From: Aquabacterium sp.
GTDB lineage: Bacteria > Pseudomonadota > Gammaproteobacteria > Burkholderiales > Burkholderiaceae_C
Direction: 5' to 3'
NCBI RefSeq assembly: GCF_030652515.1
Contig: NZ_JAUSAR010000066.1
Coordinates: forward strand, 1 to 49,264
DNA length: 49,264 nucleotides
The position numbers and the translations under genes are program-made. The notes beneath the pieces were generated by a model. That model searched no databases. It was not told where the DNA came from and saw only the letters and a list, made by a program, of their open reading frames with translations. Positions within the stretch are counted from its first letter, which is position 1; every line of letters starts with the position of its first letter. This document shows positions 7,131 to 15,523 of the stretch, one piece after another.

Positions 7131-9296
7131 TGTCAGAAGTTCGGAGACACGATTGCCCTGGCCCGCCACTCTTCACCGCCCACTTTGGAGCCCGCTTTGA
7201 CGACCGACGCGGTGCGCCAGCGGGTTCGCGTGGTGGTGGAGGCGCCTCAGCACAGTGGGCTGTGGGGCGCGCTGGACTACCTCAGCGAGGCGGCCTTGCT
7301 GCCCGGTGAACTGGTGCGCGTGCCGCTGGGCCGCCGGGTGGTGACCGGGGTGGTGTGGGACGAAGCGCCCGAGGGCGAAGTCTCCCCCTGTGCCGATGCC
7401 GATCTGAAAGAGGTGGCCGAGGTGCTGTCGGGCCTGGCCCCCTTGCCGAAGGCTTGGCGCCAACTGGTGGCCTTTGCCGCCGCGTATTACCAGCGCAGCT
7501 TGGGCGAAATGGCCCTGATGGTGCTGCCGCCCGAGTTGCGCCAGCTCGACGCGCTGCAGTGGCAACGGCGCCGCAAACGCCTGGACAAGGCCTTGCTGGC
7601 GCCCCTGCCAGCAGCGACCTCACCGGCGTTGCCTGAATTGACCGAGCAACAGGCCCAGGCCCTGGACGCCCTGGCCCACCCTGGCGAGCAGCCCTACCTG
7701 CTGTGGGGCAGCACCGGCAGCGGCAAGACCGAGGTCTACCTGCGCCAGACCCAACGCGCGCTCGACGACGGCAAGCAGGTGCTGATCATGGTCCCCGAGA
7801 TCAACCTCACGCCGCAGCTGGAAGCCCGCGTGGCCGAGCGCTTCACGGGGCGGCGCATCGTGTCCCTGCACAGCGCCCTGACGCCCGCCCAGCGCCTGCG
7901 CCATTGGCTGATGGCCCACCTGGGCCAGGCCGACGTGATCCTGGGCACGCGCCTGTCGGTGTTCACGCCCCTGCCGCGCCTGGGGCTGATCGTGGTCGAT
8001 GAAGAACACGACCCCAGCTACAAGCAGCAGGACGGCGCCCGCTACTCAGCGCGCGATCTGGCCGTTTACCGTGCCCGGCTTGAGAAAGTGCCGGTGATCC
8101 TGGGCTCGGCCACGCCCAGCCTGGAGAGCTGGTTCAACGCCCTGCCTGCCAGCGAGGGTGGCGCCGGTCGCTACCAGCGCCTGGCCATGCCCGCCCGCGT
8201 GGGCGATGGCGTGATGCCCCGCGTGCGCGTGCTGGACCTCTCCAAAGTGCTCAAGCCCACCATGGGCCAGGAGCCGCCGCCCGTGGCGCAAGAACTGTTG
8301 CACGCGATCGAGGAGCGCACCGCGCGCGGTGAGCAAAGCCTGGTGCTGCTCAACCGCCGCGGCTACGCGCCCGTGCTGCATTGCAGCGACTGCGGTTGGA
8401 AGAGCGGTTGCCCGCATTGCAGCGCCTGGCGCGTCTTCCACAAGCAGGACCGCACCCTGCGCTGCCACCACTGCGGTTTCACCGAACGTGTGCCGCGCGC
8501 CTGCCCCGATTGCGGCAACACTGACATCCAGCCCGTGGGCCGGGGCACCGAGCGCCTGGAAGAGCAACTGGCCGCCGCCATGCCCACAGCGCGCATCGGC
8601 CGCATCGACGCCGACGTGACCCGCCTGAAAGGCGCGCTGGAAGAACAGCTGGCCAGCGTGCACGCCGGGGAGATCGATGTGCTGGTGGGCACGCAGATGG
8701 TGGCCAAGGGGCACGATTTCCGCCGCATCACGCTGGTGGCGGCCGTGAACCCCGACGCGGCCTTGTTCGCCAGCGATTTCCGCGCGGCCGAGCGCCAGTT
8801 CTCTCTGTTGTTGCAAGCCGCCGGGCGCGCCGGGCGCGATGCCGAAGCCGCCGGCCGCAGCGAGATGTGGGTGCAGACCTGGCACCCCACGCACCCGCTG
8901 TACCAGTCACTGCGGGCTTATGACTACCCCACCTTCGCGGCCAGGCAACTGGAAGAGCGCCAGATGGCGGGCCTGCCGCCCTACGCCAGCCTGGCCATCC
9001 TGCGCGCCGAGGGCAAGACGCAAGAGGCGGCACAAGCCTTCCTGCGCGATGCGGCAGACGCAGCCAAACCCTCGGCCGACGCTTTGGGCTGCGTCACTTT
9101 GTACCCAGCCGTGCCCACGCCCGTGCAGCGCGTGGCCAACATCGAGCGGGCGCAGATGATGATCGAATCACCCAACCGGGCCGCATTGCAGCGCTTCCTG
9201 ACCGACAGCCAGCCGCTGTGGCTGGACACGGCGCAGAAAAACCGCCGCAACGGACTGGTCCGTTGGGCGGTTGATGTCGACCCCTTGTCGATCTGA
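7113..9296 (+). CDS. priA: Primosomal protein N' (replication restart helicase PriA)
   Basis: A superfamily-2 DNA helicase of about 727 residues that reloads the replisome at collapsed forks. The N-terminal DNA-binding region (about 35-130) is followed by Walker A 'GSTGSGKTEVYL' (about 200) and Walker B 'VVDEEHDPSYKQQDG' (DEEH box, about 295). Paired zinc-binding cysteines appear in 'HCSDCGWKSGCPHC', 'CHHCGF' and 'CPDCGN' (about 425-475). Helicase motifs 'VLVGTQMVAKGHDF' and 'QAAGRAGR' (about 530-575) complete it. The start is uncertain. GTG at 7113 lies inside the upstream repeat, and in-frame TTG codons at 7185 and 7197 sit nearer the conserved 'VRVVVEAP' start of the family. The stop is 10 bp from the convergent HDOD gene. 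Confidence 0.95.
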   Translation: MHPFTPCQKFGDTIALARHSSPPTLEPALTTDAVRQRVRVVVEAPQHSGLWGALDYLSEAALLPGELVRVPLGRRVVTGVVWDEAPEGEVSPCADADLKEVAEVLSGLAPLPKAWRQLVAFAAAYYQRSLGEMALMVLPPELRQLDALQWQRRRKRLDKALLAPLPAATSPALPELTEQQAQALDALAHPGEQPYLLWGSTGSGKTEVYLRQTQRALDDGKQVLIMVPEINLTPQLEARVAERFTGRRIVSLHSALTPAQRLRHWLMAHLGQADVILGTRLSVFTPLPRLGLIVVDEEHDPSYKQQDGARYSARDLAVYRARLEKVPVILGSATPSLESWFNALPASEGGAGRYQRLAMPARVGDGVMPRVRVLDLSKVLKPTMGQEPPPVAQELLHAIEERTARGEQSLVLLNRRGYAPVLHCSDCGWKSGCPHCSAWRVFHKQDRTLRCHHCGFTERVPRACPDCGNTDIQPVGRGTERLEEQLAAAMPTARIGRIDADVTRLKGALEEQLASVHAGEIDVLVGTQMVAKGHDFRRITLVAAVNPDAALFASDFRAAERQFSLLLQAAGRAGRDAEAAGRSEMWVQTWHPTHPLYQSLRAYDYPTFAARQLEERQMAGLPPYASLAILRAEGKTQEAAQAFLRDAADAAKPSADALGCVTLYPAVPTPVQRVANIERAQMMIESPNRAALQRFLTDSQPLWLDTAQKNRRNGLVRWAVDVDPLSI

Positions 9297-9306
9297 GGCG
9301 AAAGCT

Positions 9307-10134
9307 TCAGCCCAGCAAGGCTTCCATGCCTTCGCACAGTTCCGACAAAGGCGGCATCTCGGTCAGCAGCGTCTCGGGCTTGAGGCCCAGCTTGATGCAG
9401 ACCTCGGTGGGGATGGTGGCGATCAACTCCTCGCCTTCCAGGCCGTTGTGCTCGGCACGGGCGCGCCAGGCGGACAGGTGCAGCACCCCCGCGACGGCGT
9501 CAAAGGGGGCGTGCGCCATGGGGTCGGGGAAGTTGGCGATGGCTTCGCTGAAGGCGGGTGGGAACTTCCACTGGCGGGCCAGTTCGGCTCCCACGTTGGC
9601 AAAGCTGTAGCCAAACGAAGTGCGCTCCATGTCGATGCGTCGTGGGTCCAGCGGCGTGGCCAGCTTGTCCAGGTGCAGCATCTGCTCGGGCATGCCAGCG
9701 TGCATCACCAGTTGGCCGATGCCGTGCATCAGGCCCACGGTGAAGGCCAGGTCCACGTTCTGGTGGGCCGCTTTGGCCACCCAGCGCGCCACCGCAGCGG
9801 TCTGCATGCTGTAGCGCCAGAACTTGTTCAGGTCCATGCCTGGCATGGATTTGTAGCCGCCCGTCAGGCCGGAGCTGATCACCAGGGTGCGCACGGTGAC
9901 GAAACCCAGCATGGCCACGGCGTCATTGACGGTGCCAATGCTGCGCGACACATGGTAGTAGGCCGAGTTGCCCAGGCGCAGCAAGCGGGCCGACAAGACG
10001 GGGTCGGCTGCAATCTTGTTGACGATGACGTCGATGGAAATGTCGTCGTTGTTGAAACTATCGATCAGTTCATGAACGATCTTGGGCACGGCCGGCAGGG
10101 CCTGGGGTTGTTTGAAAAGTGCTTCGAGCTGCAT
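9307..10134 (-). CDS. HDOD-domain protein
   Basis: A 275-residue single-domain HDOD protein. The family is HD-related but usually lacks the catalytic metal ligands, and it acts in signalling and cell-cycle or chemotaxis-linked regulation. Family features are 'LPAVPKIVHELIDSFNNDD', 'KIAADPVLSARLLRLGNSA', 'VNDAVAMLGFVTVRTLV' and 'HGIGQLVMHAG'. No GGDEF, EAL or receiver domain is attached. The ATG at 10134 is supported by GGAGG about 7 bp upstream, better than the ATG at 10170. It converges with priA and is divergent from the exported protein at 10349. Confidence 0.88.
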   Translation of the reverse strand: MQLEALFKQPQALPAVPKIVHELIDSFNNDDISIDVIVNKIAADPVLSARLLRLGNSAYYHVSRSIGTVNDAVAMLGFVTVRTLVISSGLTGGYKSMPGMDLNKFWRYSMQTAAVARWVAKAAHQNVDLAFTVGLMHGIGQLVMHAGMPEQMLHLDKLATPLDPRRIDMERTSFGYSFANVGAELARQWKFPPAFSEAIANFPDPMAHAPFDAVAGVLHLSAWRARAEHNGLEGEELIATIPTEVCIKLGLKPETLLTEMPPLSELCEGMEALLG

Positions 10135-10348
10135 CGCCAGCCTCCATCTCGATTGAAACCATGTGGACACTGCCCCCAGAAGCGGGATGACAGCTCAGTC
10201 TGCTTATCGACCTGTTGAGGTCAAGACTTGAGCATCGGGCAAAGCAGGCTTTTCAAGCGGTGGAAAAGCGCGGGTGCAACCCCGCACTTGCCGGTATTGG
10301 TGGGCAGGGCCATGATGGACAAGCGAATTTTCTGTGGAGACAGCTGAC

Positions 10349-11059
10349 ATGGTGGGCAAGAAAACAGCATGGGTGGCGGTGGCCTGGGCCGCCTTCAGCG
10401 CGCAGGCGCAGCCTTCATCACTGCCCCAGCGCAACCTGCTGGTGGAGTGGCGCATGAACTCGTCCAGCGAGCAGCAGCGCCAAGCCGTGGGGCTGCGCAC
10501 CGGCGAAATCATCGTGGACAGCCGGCGCGGGGTACAGGGCCGCGCCGGTGCCGTGGTCACCTCGACGACTCGGTCCAGCAGCCAGACCGGCCTGCAGCAA
10601 TTGCAGGTGCTCAATGGCGGCCAGGCGCGGATCTACCTGGGCAGCAGCCGGCCGGTGACGCAATGGCAGTTCGGGGTGGGGGGGCCTGGGGGCACTCAGC
10701 TGGTCAATCCGGCGGCGGGCAACGGCGGTAATGGTGCGCCCACGCCCGGCTGGCAGGCCTGGTCGTCAACCACCCTGGTGGACACCGGCCGCGGCATCAC
10801 CGTGCGGCCCCGCTGGACGGGCGGCCAAGTGGTCACCGTCGAGCTGGAAGCGCGTGTGGCCCAGCAGGCGGCCTACGGGCCCGATGGCCAGACCGAATCC
10901 ACCGAGGTCATGACCACCGTGCAGGTGCCCCTGGGCAGCTGGACGGCGGTGGCGCAGCGCGGCGGACAGGTGCAGCAAAGCCGACGCGGCCTGCTGTCCA
11001 CCGAAGACAGCAGCCGGGATGAGCAAGAAGTGCTCGAGATGCGCGTCTCCGCGCCCTGA
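10349..11059 (+). CDS. Exported protein, possible secretin-like domain
   Basis: A 236-residue protein with a Sec signal peptide, 'MVGKKTAWVAVAWAAFSAQA', ending AQA-Q at about residue 20. The mature part is rich in Gln, Gly, Ser and Thr. 'RNLLVEWRM', 'GLQQLQVLNGGQARIYLG' and 'GITVRPRWTGGQVVTVELEA' suggest beta strands; the last faintly recalls the beta domain of type II/III secretins, but the protein is far too short for a full secretin. No cysteine cluster or catalytic motif is visible. A GGAGA sequence supports the ATG at 10349. Function not recognised with confidence. Confidence 0.75.
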   Translation: MVGKKTAWVAVAWAAFSAQAQPSSLPQRNLLVEWRMNSSSEQQRQAVGLRTGEIIVDSRRGVQGRAGAVVTSTTRSSSQTGLQQLQVLNGGQARIYLGSSRPVTQWQFGVGGPGGTQLVNPAAGNGGNGAPTPGWQAWSSTTLVDTGRGITVRPRWTGGQVVTVELEARVAQQAAYGPDGQTESTEVMTTVQVPLGSWTAVAQRGGQVQQSRRGLLSTEDSSRDEQEVLEMRVSAP

Positions 11060-11137
11060 CCCGGCCGCAACTTCTCCGCAACAATGGGGGGCAGGCCGCG
11101 CTGGCCTGGACTGCTGAACAAGAAAGGCACCCCCCCC

Positions 11138-12082
11138 ATGGCCAACGCCGCCAGTTTCCTGACCGAGATGACCCGCAAGATGCTTGAAAAGGTGGAGCGC
11201 GCGGGCCTGCCGCCCCTGCACCAGCAACCCGTGGCGCAAGCCCGCCTGTCTTACAGCATGGGCGTGGGCGCCATGGAGGGCGAACGGGTCGAGGTGGCCC
11301 GGGTCGACAACTTCAGCATCCCGGGCCCGGCAGGCAGCATTCCCGCGCGCCTGTGGGCGCCCAGCCACGACGCCTGCCTGCCCGTGCTGCTGTACCTGCA
11401 CGGTGGCGGCTTTGTGGTCGGTGGCATCGACACCTGTGAAGGCATGTGCCGCCGCATTGCCGAGCAAAGCGGTGCGGCCGTGGTTGCCATCGACTACCGC
11501 CTGGCGCCCGAGCACCCGTTTCCTGCGGGGCTGGACGATGCCTTCGCGGCCCTGCAATGGCTGGGCACCGAAGGCGTCTCTCAGGGCCTGGATCCCAGCC
11601 GCATCGCGGTGGGCGGCGACAGCGCGGGCGGCACGCTCAGCGCCACCTTGGCCCTGATGGCGCGCGACGCGGGCCTGACCCTGGCGCTGCAGGTGCTGTT
11701 CTACCCCTCGGTCGAGCCCTCGGCGACCACGGAGTCCTACAAGGCCTTCTCCAAGAACCTGATGCTTGACGAGAACCTGATGCGCTGGTTCGAAAGCCAG
11801 GCCCGAGGCCAGGGCTTCCAATCCGACTGGCACCGCGAACCCATGCTGGCCGCCAGCCACCAGGGCGTGGCCCCGGCCTGGATCGGCCTGGCCGAATGCG
11901 ACCCGCTGGCCGATGAAGGCCGAAAATACGCCAAGGTCTTGCAGGAGGCGGGCGTGCCCGTGCAACTGACGGTGTGGCCGGGGGTGGTTCACGACTTCAT
12001 CAACATGGGGCGCTTCATCCCCGAGGCCTACCAGGCGCACACGGCGGTGGCCCAGGCCCTGAAGGTCGCTTTCGGTTTGTGA
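11138..12082 (+). CDS. Alpha/beta hydrolase, hormone-sensitive-lipase (family IV) esterase
   Basis: A 314-residue cytosolic esterase. It has the HSL-family oxyanion motif 'YLHGGGFVVGG' (near residue 88), the nucleophile elbow 'GGDSAGG' (Ser near 162), the acid residue in 'ECDPLADEG' and the catalytic His in 'VVHDFINMG'. 'DYRLAPEHPFPAGLDDAF' is also typical of the family, which hydrolyses short acyl esters; the physiological substrate is not evident. The ATG at 11138 follows an AAGAAAGG ribosome-binding-like stretch. The two-component system starts 10 bp after its stop, which may or may not mean co-transcription. Confidence 0.92.
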   Translation: MANAASFLTEMTRKMLEKVERAGLPPLHQQPVAQARLSYSMGVGAMEGERVEVARVDNFSIPGPAGSIPARLWAPSHDACLPVLLYLHGGGFVVGGIDTCEGMCRRIAEQSGAAVVAIDYRLAPEHPFPAGLDDAFAALQWLGTEGVSQGLDPSRIAVGGDSAGGTLSATLALMARDAGLTLALQVLFYPSVEPSATTESYKAFSKNLMLDENLMRWFESQARGQGFQSDWHREPMLAASHQGVAPAWIGLAECDPLADEGRKYAKVLQEAGVPVQLTVWPGVVHDFINMGRFIPEAYQAHTAVAQALKVAFGL

Positions 12083-12092
12083 CTTCCGCGCC

Positions 12093-13340
12093 ATGAAAGC
12101 GGGTGGCATGGGCCTTGCACGCGCTGAGTCCATGTCCACCTCATCCCATGTTCCCAGCGGCGTCCAGGCCTCCCGCGCAGCGGCCGTCTGGCGCGACCGC
12201 CTGAGCCTCTTGCTGGAGTCCACCGGCGAAGGCGTGTACGGCATCGACATGGACGGCCTGTGCACCTTCATCAACCGGGCGGGGGCGCACATGCTGGGCC
12301 ACGAACCCGAAGAGGTGCTCGGCCGCAACATGCACGAGCTGATGCACCACACCGATGCCGATGGCGGCCACTACCCGGTCGATTGCTGCCCCATCTACAA
12401 CGCCTTCCGCGCCGGGGTGCCTTGCCGGATCGACAGCGAGGTCTTGTGGCGGGCCGATGGCACTTCCTTCGCGTCCGAGTACTCCTCCTACCCCATCCTG
12501 GATGGCGGGCAGGTGCTGGGCGCCGTGGTCACCTTCGTCGACATCAGTGACCGCCGCGAGCAGGAAACCAAACTGCGCCAGGCGCACGACGAGCTGGAGC
12601 ACCGCGTGGCCGAGCGCACGCAGGCCCTCAGCCAGGCCGTGAGCCAGTTGCGCGAGTTGCAAGCCCACATCGACGGCGTGCGCGAGACCGAGCGCCAACG
12701 CATCGCCCGCGAGATCCATGACGAACTGGGCAGCCTGCTGGTGGGCCTGAAGATGGACGTGAGCTGGCTGGAAAAACGCGTGGCCGACCAGCCCGCCCTG
12801 CGCTGCAAATGCCAGGACATGCGCGGCCTGATCGATGGCGCCGTGGACAACGTGGGCCGCATCATCACCGACCTGCGCCCCTCCATCCTCGACCACCAGG
12901 GCCTGTGGCCCACGCTGGAATGGCAGGCGCAGGACTTCATGGACAGCAGCGAGATGCGCTGCCACTGGAGCATGGAGATCGCGCCGGGCCTGAACGCACC
13001 GGAAGGCCCGCTGGCCACCGCCGTGTTCCGCATCTTTCAGGAGATGCTCAGCAACGTGGCGCGCCATGCGCAGGCCACCGAGGTGGACATCCGCATCTGC
13101 GCCATGCCCAGCGACCTGACCGTGCGCGTCAGGGACAACGGCCGGGGCGCCCCGCCCAGCGTGTTCAACAGCCCCAACGCCTATGGCGTGATGGGCATGC
13201 GCGAGCGGGCCGGCCACTTCGGCGGCTGGTTGCACATCGACAGCCAGCTGGACAAAGGCACGCAGATCATCCTGAGCATGCCGATGTACCAGGTCGCGGC
13301 TCAGGCTCAGACGCGACACTCCCAGGAGCGCGCGGCATGA
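12093..13340 (+). CDS. PAS-domain sensor histidine kinase, NarX/DegS type
   Basis: A kinase of about 415 residues. A PAS domain (about 35-150: 'GEGVYGIDMDGLCTFINRAG', 'EVLGRNMHELMHHTDADG') is followed by a coiled-coil linker ('HDELEHRVAERTQALSQ'). HisKA_3 follows with phospho-acceptor His in 'RQRIAREIHDELGSLLVG' (about 210), then HATPase_c with 'DNGRGAP' and 'YGVMGMRERAGHFGG'. It has no membrane segment, so it senses a cytosolic signal. 'HYPVDCCPIYNAF' gives the PAS domain a Cys pair that might bind a cofactor. Internal ATGs at 12108 and 12132 are equally plausible starts; none has a good ribosome-binding site. It overlaps the response regulator by an ATGA. Confidence 0.9.
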   Translation: MKAGGMGLARAESMSTSSHVPSGVQASRAAAVWRDRLSLLLESTGEGVYGIDMDGLCTFINRAGAHMLGHEPEEVLGRNMHELMHHTDADGGHYPVDCCPIYNAFRAGVPCRIDSEVLWRADGTSFASEYSSYPILDGGQVLGAVVTFVDISDRREQETKLRQAHDELEHRVAERTQALSQAVSQLRELQAHIDGVRETERQRIAREIHDELGSLLVGLKMDVSWLEKRVADQPALRCKCQDMRGLIDGAVDNVGRIITDLRPSILDHQGLWPTLEWQAQDFMDSSEMRCHWSMEIAPGLNAPEGPLATAVFRIFQEMLSNVARHAQATEVDIRICAMPSDLTVRVRDNGRGAPPSVFNSPNAYGVMGMRERAGHFGGWLHIDSQLDKGTQIILSMPMYQVAAQAQTRHSQERAA

Positions 13341-13993
13341 TCAAAGTCATGCTGGTGGACGACCACCTCATTGTGCGCCAAGGCCTGCGCCAGGTGCTGG
13401 GCGATGTGGACGACCTGGCCGTGGTCGCCGACGCGGCCGATGGCGTGCAGGCGATGCAACTGGTGCGCCAGTTGATGGCGGCCAAAGAAGGGCCGGGTGT
13501 TGACGTGGTCCTGCTCGACATCGCCATGCCGGGCCGCGATGGCCTGGAGGTGCTCAAACAGATCAAGGCCGAGTACCCGCGCCTGCCGGTGCTCATGCTC
13601 AGCACCTACCCCGATCGCCAGTTTGCCGTGCGCTGCCTGCGGGCCGGGGCGGCGGGCTACCTCAACAAAAGCGCCGACCCCGATGACATGGCGGCCGGCC
13701 TGCGCAAGGCCGTGTCGGGCGGCGTGTACCTCACGCCCAGCGTGGCCGAGTTGCTGGCCACCTCCCTCAGCGAGGTGCGCGACAAGCCCGCGCACGAGAG
13801 CTTGTCGCAGCGCGAGAGCCAGGTCTTTCGCCTGCTGGCCGAGGGGCAGAGCGTGGGCCAGATCGCCGCGGCCTTGAGCCTGTCGTCCAACACCGTGTCC
13901 ACCTACCGGGCCCGCATCCTTGAAAAGACCGGCACCCGCAATGATGTGGAGCTGGCGCTGTACGCCGTGCGGCAGCAGGTGGTGGCGGTGTGA
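13337..13993 (+). CDS. NarL/FixJ-family response regulator
   Basis: A 218-residue regulator. The receiver domain (1-125) has acidic residues in 'VMLVDDH', the phospho-acceptor D61 in 'VVLLDIAMPG' and the conserved Lys in 'GYLNKSA'. A LuxR-type helix-turn-helix (about 148-208) shows 'LSQRESQVFRLLAEGQSVGQIAAAL' and 'NTVSTYRARILEKTG'. The ATG overlaps the kinase stop (ATGA), so the pair is translationally coupled. It lies 120 bp upstream of the cyanate transport operon in the same direction, which makes that operon a natural candidate target. This is context-based inference. Confidence 0.94.
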   Translation: MIKVMLVDDHLIVRQGLRQVLGDVDDLAVVADAADGVQAMQLVRQLMAAKEGPGVDVVLLDIAMPGRDGLEVLKQIKAEYPRLPVLMLSTYPDRQFAVRCLRAGAAGYLNKSADPDDMAAGLRKAVSGGVYLTPSVAELLATSLSEVRDKPAHESLSQRESQVFRLLAEGQSVGQIAAALSLSSNTVSTYRARILEKTGTRNDVELALYAVRQQVVAV

Positions 13994-13997
13994 GCGG

Positions 13998-14017
13998 TTG
14001 TAGTGCCCGCCCTACAA
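13998..14017. promoter_or_regulatory. Short inverted repeat upstream of the cyanate operon
   Basis: TTGTAG and CTACAA form a perfect 6-bp inverted repeat with an 8-base spacer. It lies 4 bp after the response-regulator stop and about 100 bp before the transporter ATG. It could be an operator for the adjacent NarL-type regulator. There is no T-run, so it is unlikely to be a terminator. Confidence 0.35.
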
Positions 14018-14113
14018 GCGAATCACAAATGCCGTGATGGCGTGGGGCTCGCTGCTTTTCTACAGTGGGACACCAGTTGATGGCCACCTCTCGGTGGTGC
14101 CAAGGAGTCCCGG

Positions 14114-15514
14114 ATGTCCAGCTACTTCGACCCTTACGATGCCGACCGCCCTCTGCGCCTGAGCTGCGCTTGCGGTCAGGACCACGCACCTCACGAGCAT
14201 GATGCGGCCCTGTCCCGCGATGCGGCGGTGCACGAGCTGACCCAGCGCAGCGAGTCCGAGGACTTTGCCAGCTACTCGCGCGAGTTCATCGAAGCCAGCC
14301 TGGTCAAGGCCTTGTTCCCGCAGGACGCGGTGCGCCGCCGCTTCCTGCGCGCCGTGGGCAAGGGCACGGCCCTGGCTGCCATCGGCAGCGTGCTGCCCAC
14401 CATGAGCCTGCAGGCCATGGCCGAAGAAGCCGCGCCACTGGAAAAGAAGGAGCTCAAGATCGGCTTCATCCCCATCACCTGTGCCACGCCGCTGATCATG
14501 GCCCACCCCCTGGGCTTCTACAAGAAGCAGGGCCTGGATGTGAGCGTGGTCAAGACGGCGGGCTGGGCCCTGATCCGCGACAAGATGATCAACAAGGAAT
14601 ACGACGCCACGCATTTCCTGTCGCCCATGCCTTTGTCGATCAGCATGGGGCTGGGTTCCACCGCCAAGCCCATGCACGTGGCCACCATCCAGAACACCAA
14701 TGGCCAGGCCATCACGCTGGCCATGAAGCACAAGGACAAGCGCGATCCCAAGGACTGGAAGGGCTTCAAGTTCGCCGTGCCCTTCGAGTACTCGATGCAC
14801 AACTTCCTGCTGCGTTACTACGTGGCCGAACATGGGCTGGACCCTGACAAGGACATCCAGATCCGCGTGGTGCCGCCACCCGAGATGGTGGCCAATCTGC
14901 GCGCGGGCAACATCGACGGCTACCTGGGCCCCGACCCCTTCAACCAGCGCGCGGTGTTCGAAGAGGTCGGCTTCATCCACCTGCTCACCAAAGAGATCTG
15001 GGAGGGCCACCCATGCTGCGCCTTCGGCACCAGCGCCGAGTTCATCGCCCAGAACCCCAACACCTTCGCGGCCCTGTACCGCGCGGTGCTGACCTCGGCG
15101 GCCATGGCCCGCCAGGCCAAGAACCGCGAGCTGATCGCCAAGGTCATCGCGCCCAAGGAATACCTCAACCAGCCCGAAGCCGTGGTCGCCCAGGTGCTCA
15201 CCGGCCGCTTTGCCGATGGCCTGGGCAATGTGCGCAACGTGCCGGACCGCGCCGACTTCAACCCCATCCCCTGGCAGTCGATGGCGGTGTGGATGCTCAC
15301 GCAGATGAAGCGCTGGGGCTATGTGAAGGGCGACGTCAACTACAAGCAACTGGCTGAGAAAGTCTTCCTGCTGACCGAGGCCAAGAAGCACATGAAGGCC
15401 TTGGGCGAGACCGCACCTGAAGGCGCCTACCCGGGCTTCAAGGTGATGGGCAAGGCGTTCGATCCCGCCAAGCCCGATGCCTATGTGAACAGCTTTGCCA
15501 TCAAGCGCACCTGA
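14114..15514 (+). CDS. cynA: CmpA/NrtA-family substrate-binding protein (probable cyanate uptake)
   Basis: A 466-residue periplasmic binding protein of the nitrate/cyanate/bicarbonate ABC family. Typical segments are 'LKIGFIPITCATPLIMAHPLGFYKKQGL', 'GNIDGYLGPDPFNQRAV' and 'TKEIWEGHPCCAFGTS'. A Tat-like signal, 'RRRFLRAVGKG' plus a hydrophobic stretch, sits unusually far in, at about residues 74-100. It is preceded by a charged region with the Cys/His cluster 'CACGQDHAPHEHD'. Cyanate rather than nitrate is inferred because cyanase is encoded in the same operon and no nitrate reductase is seen. The ATG follows AAGGAG by about 8 bp. The permease starts 9 bp downstream. Confidence 0.88.
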   Translation: MSSYFDPYDADRPLRLSCACGQDHAPHEHDAALSRDAAVHELTQRSESEDFASYSREFIEASLVKALFPQDAVRRRFLRAVGKGTALAAIGSVLPTMSLQAMAEEAAPLEKKELKIGFIPITCATPLIMAHPLGFYKKQGLDVSVVKTAGWALIRDKMINKEYDATHFLSPMPLSISMGLGSTAKPMHVATIQNTNGQAITLAMKHKDKRDPKDWKGFKFAVPFEYSMHNFLLRYYVAEHGLDPDKDIQIRVVPPPEMVANLRAGNIDGYLGPDPFNQRAVFEEVGFIHLLTKEIWEGHPCCAFGTSAEFIAQNPNTFAALYRAVLTSAAMARQAKNRELIAKVIAPKEYLNQPEAVVAQVLTGRFADGLGNVRNVPDRADFNPIPWQSMAVWMLTQMKRWGYVKGDVNYKQLAEKVFLLTEAKKHMKALGETAPEGAYPGFKVMGKAFDPAKPDAYVNSFAIKRT

Positions 15515-15523
15515 GCCAGCCTG

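Noticed and set aside
10766..12352. 528-codon minus-strand ORF opposite the esterase
   Set aside because: No domain; the plus strand encodes an intact HSL-family esterase with all catalytic motifs.
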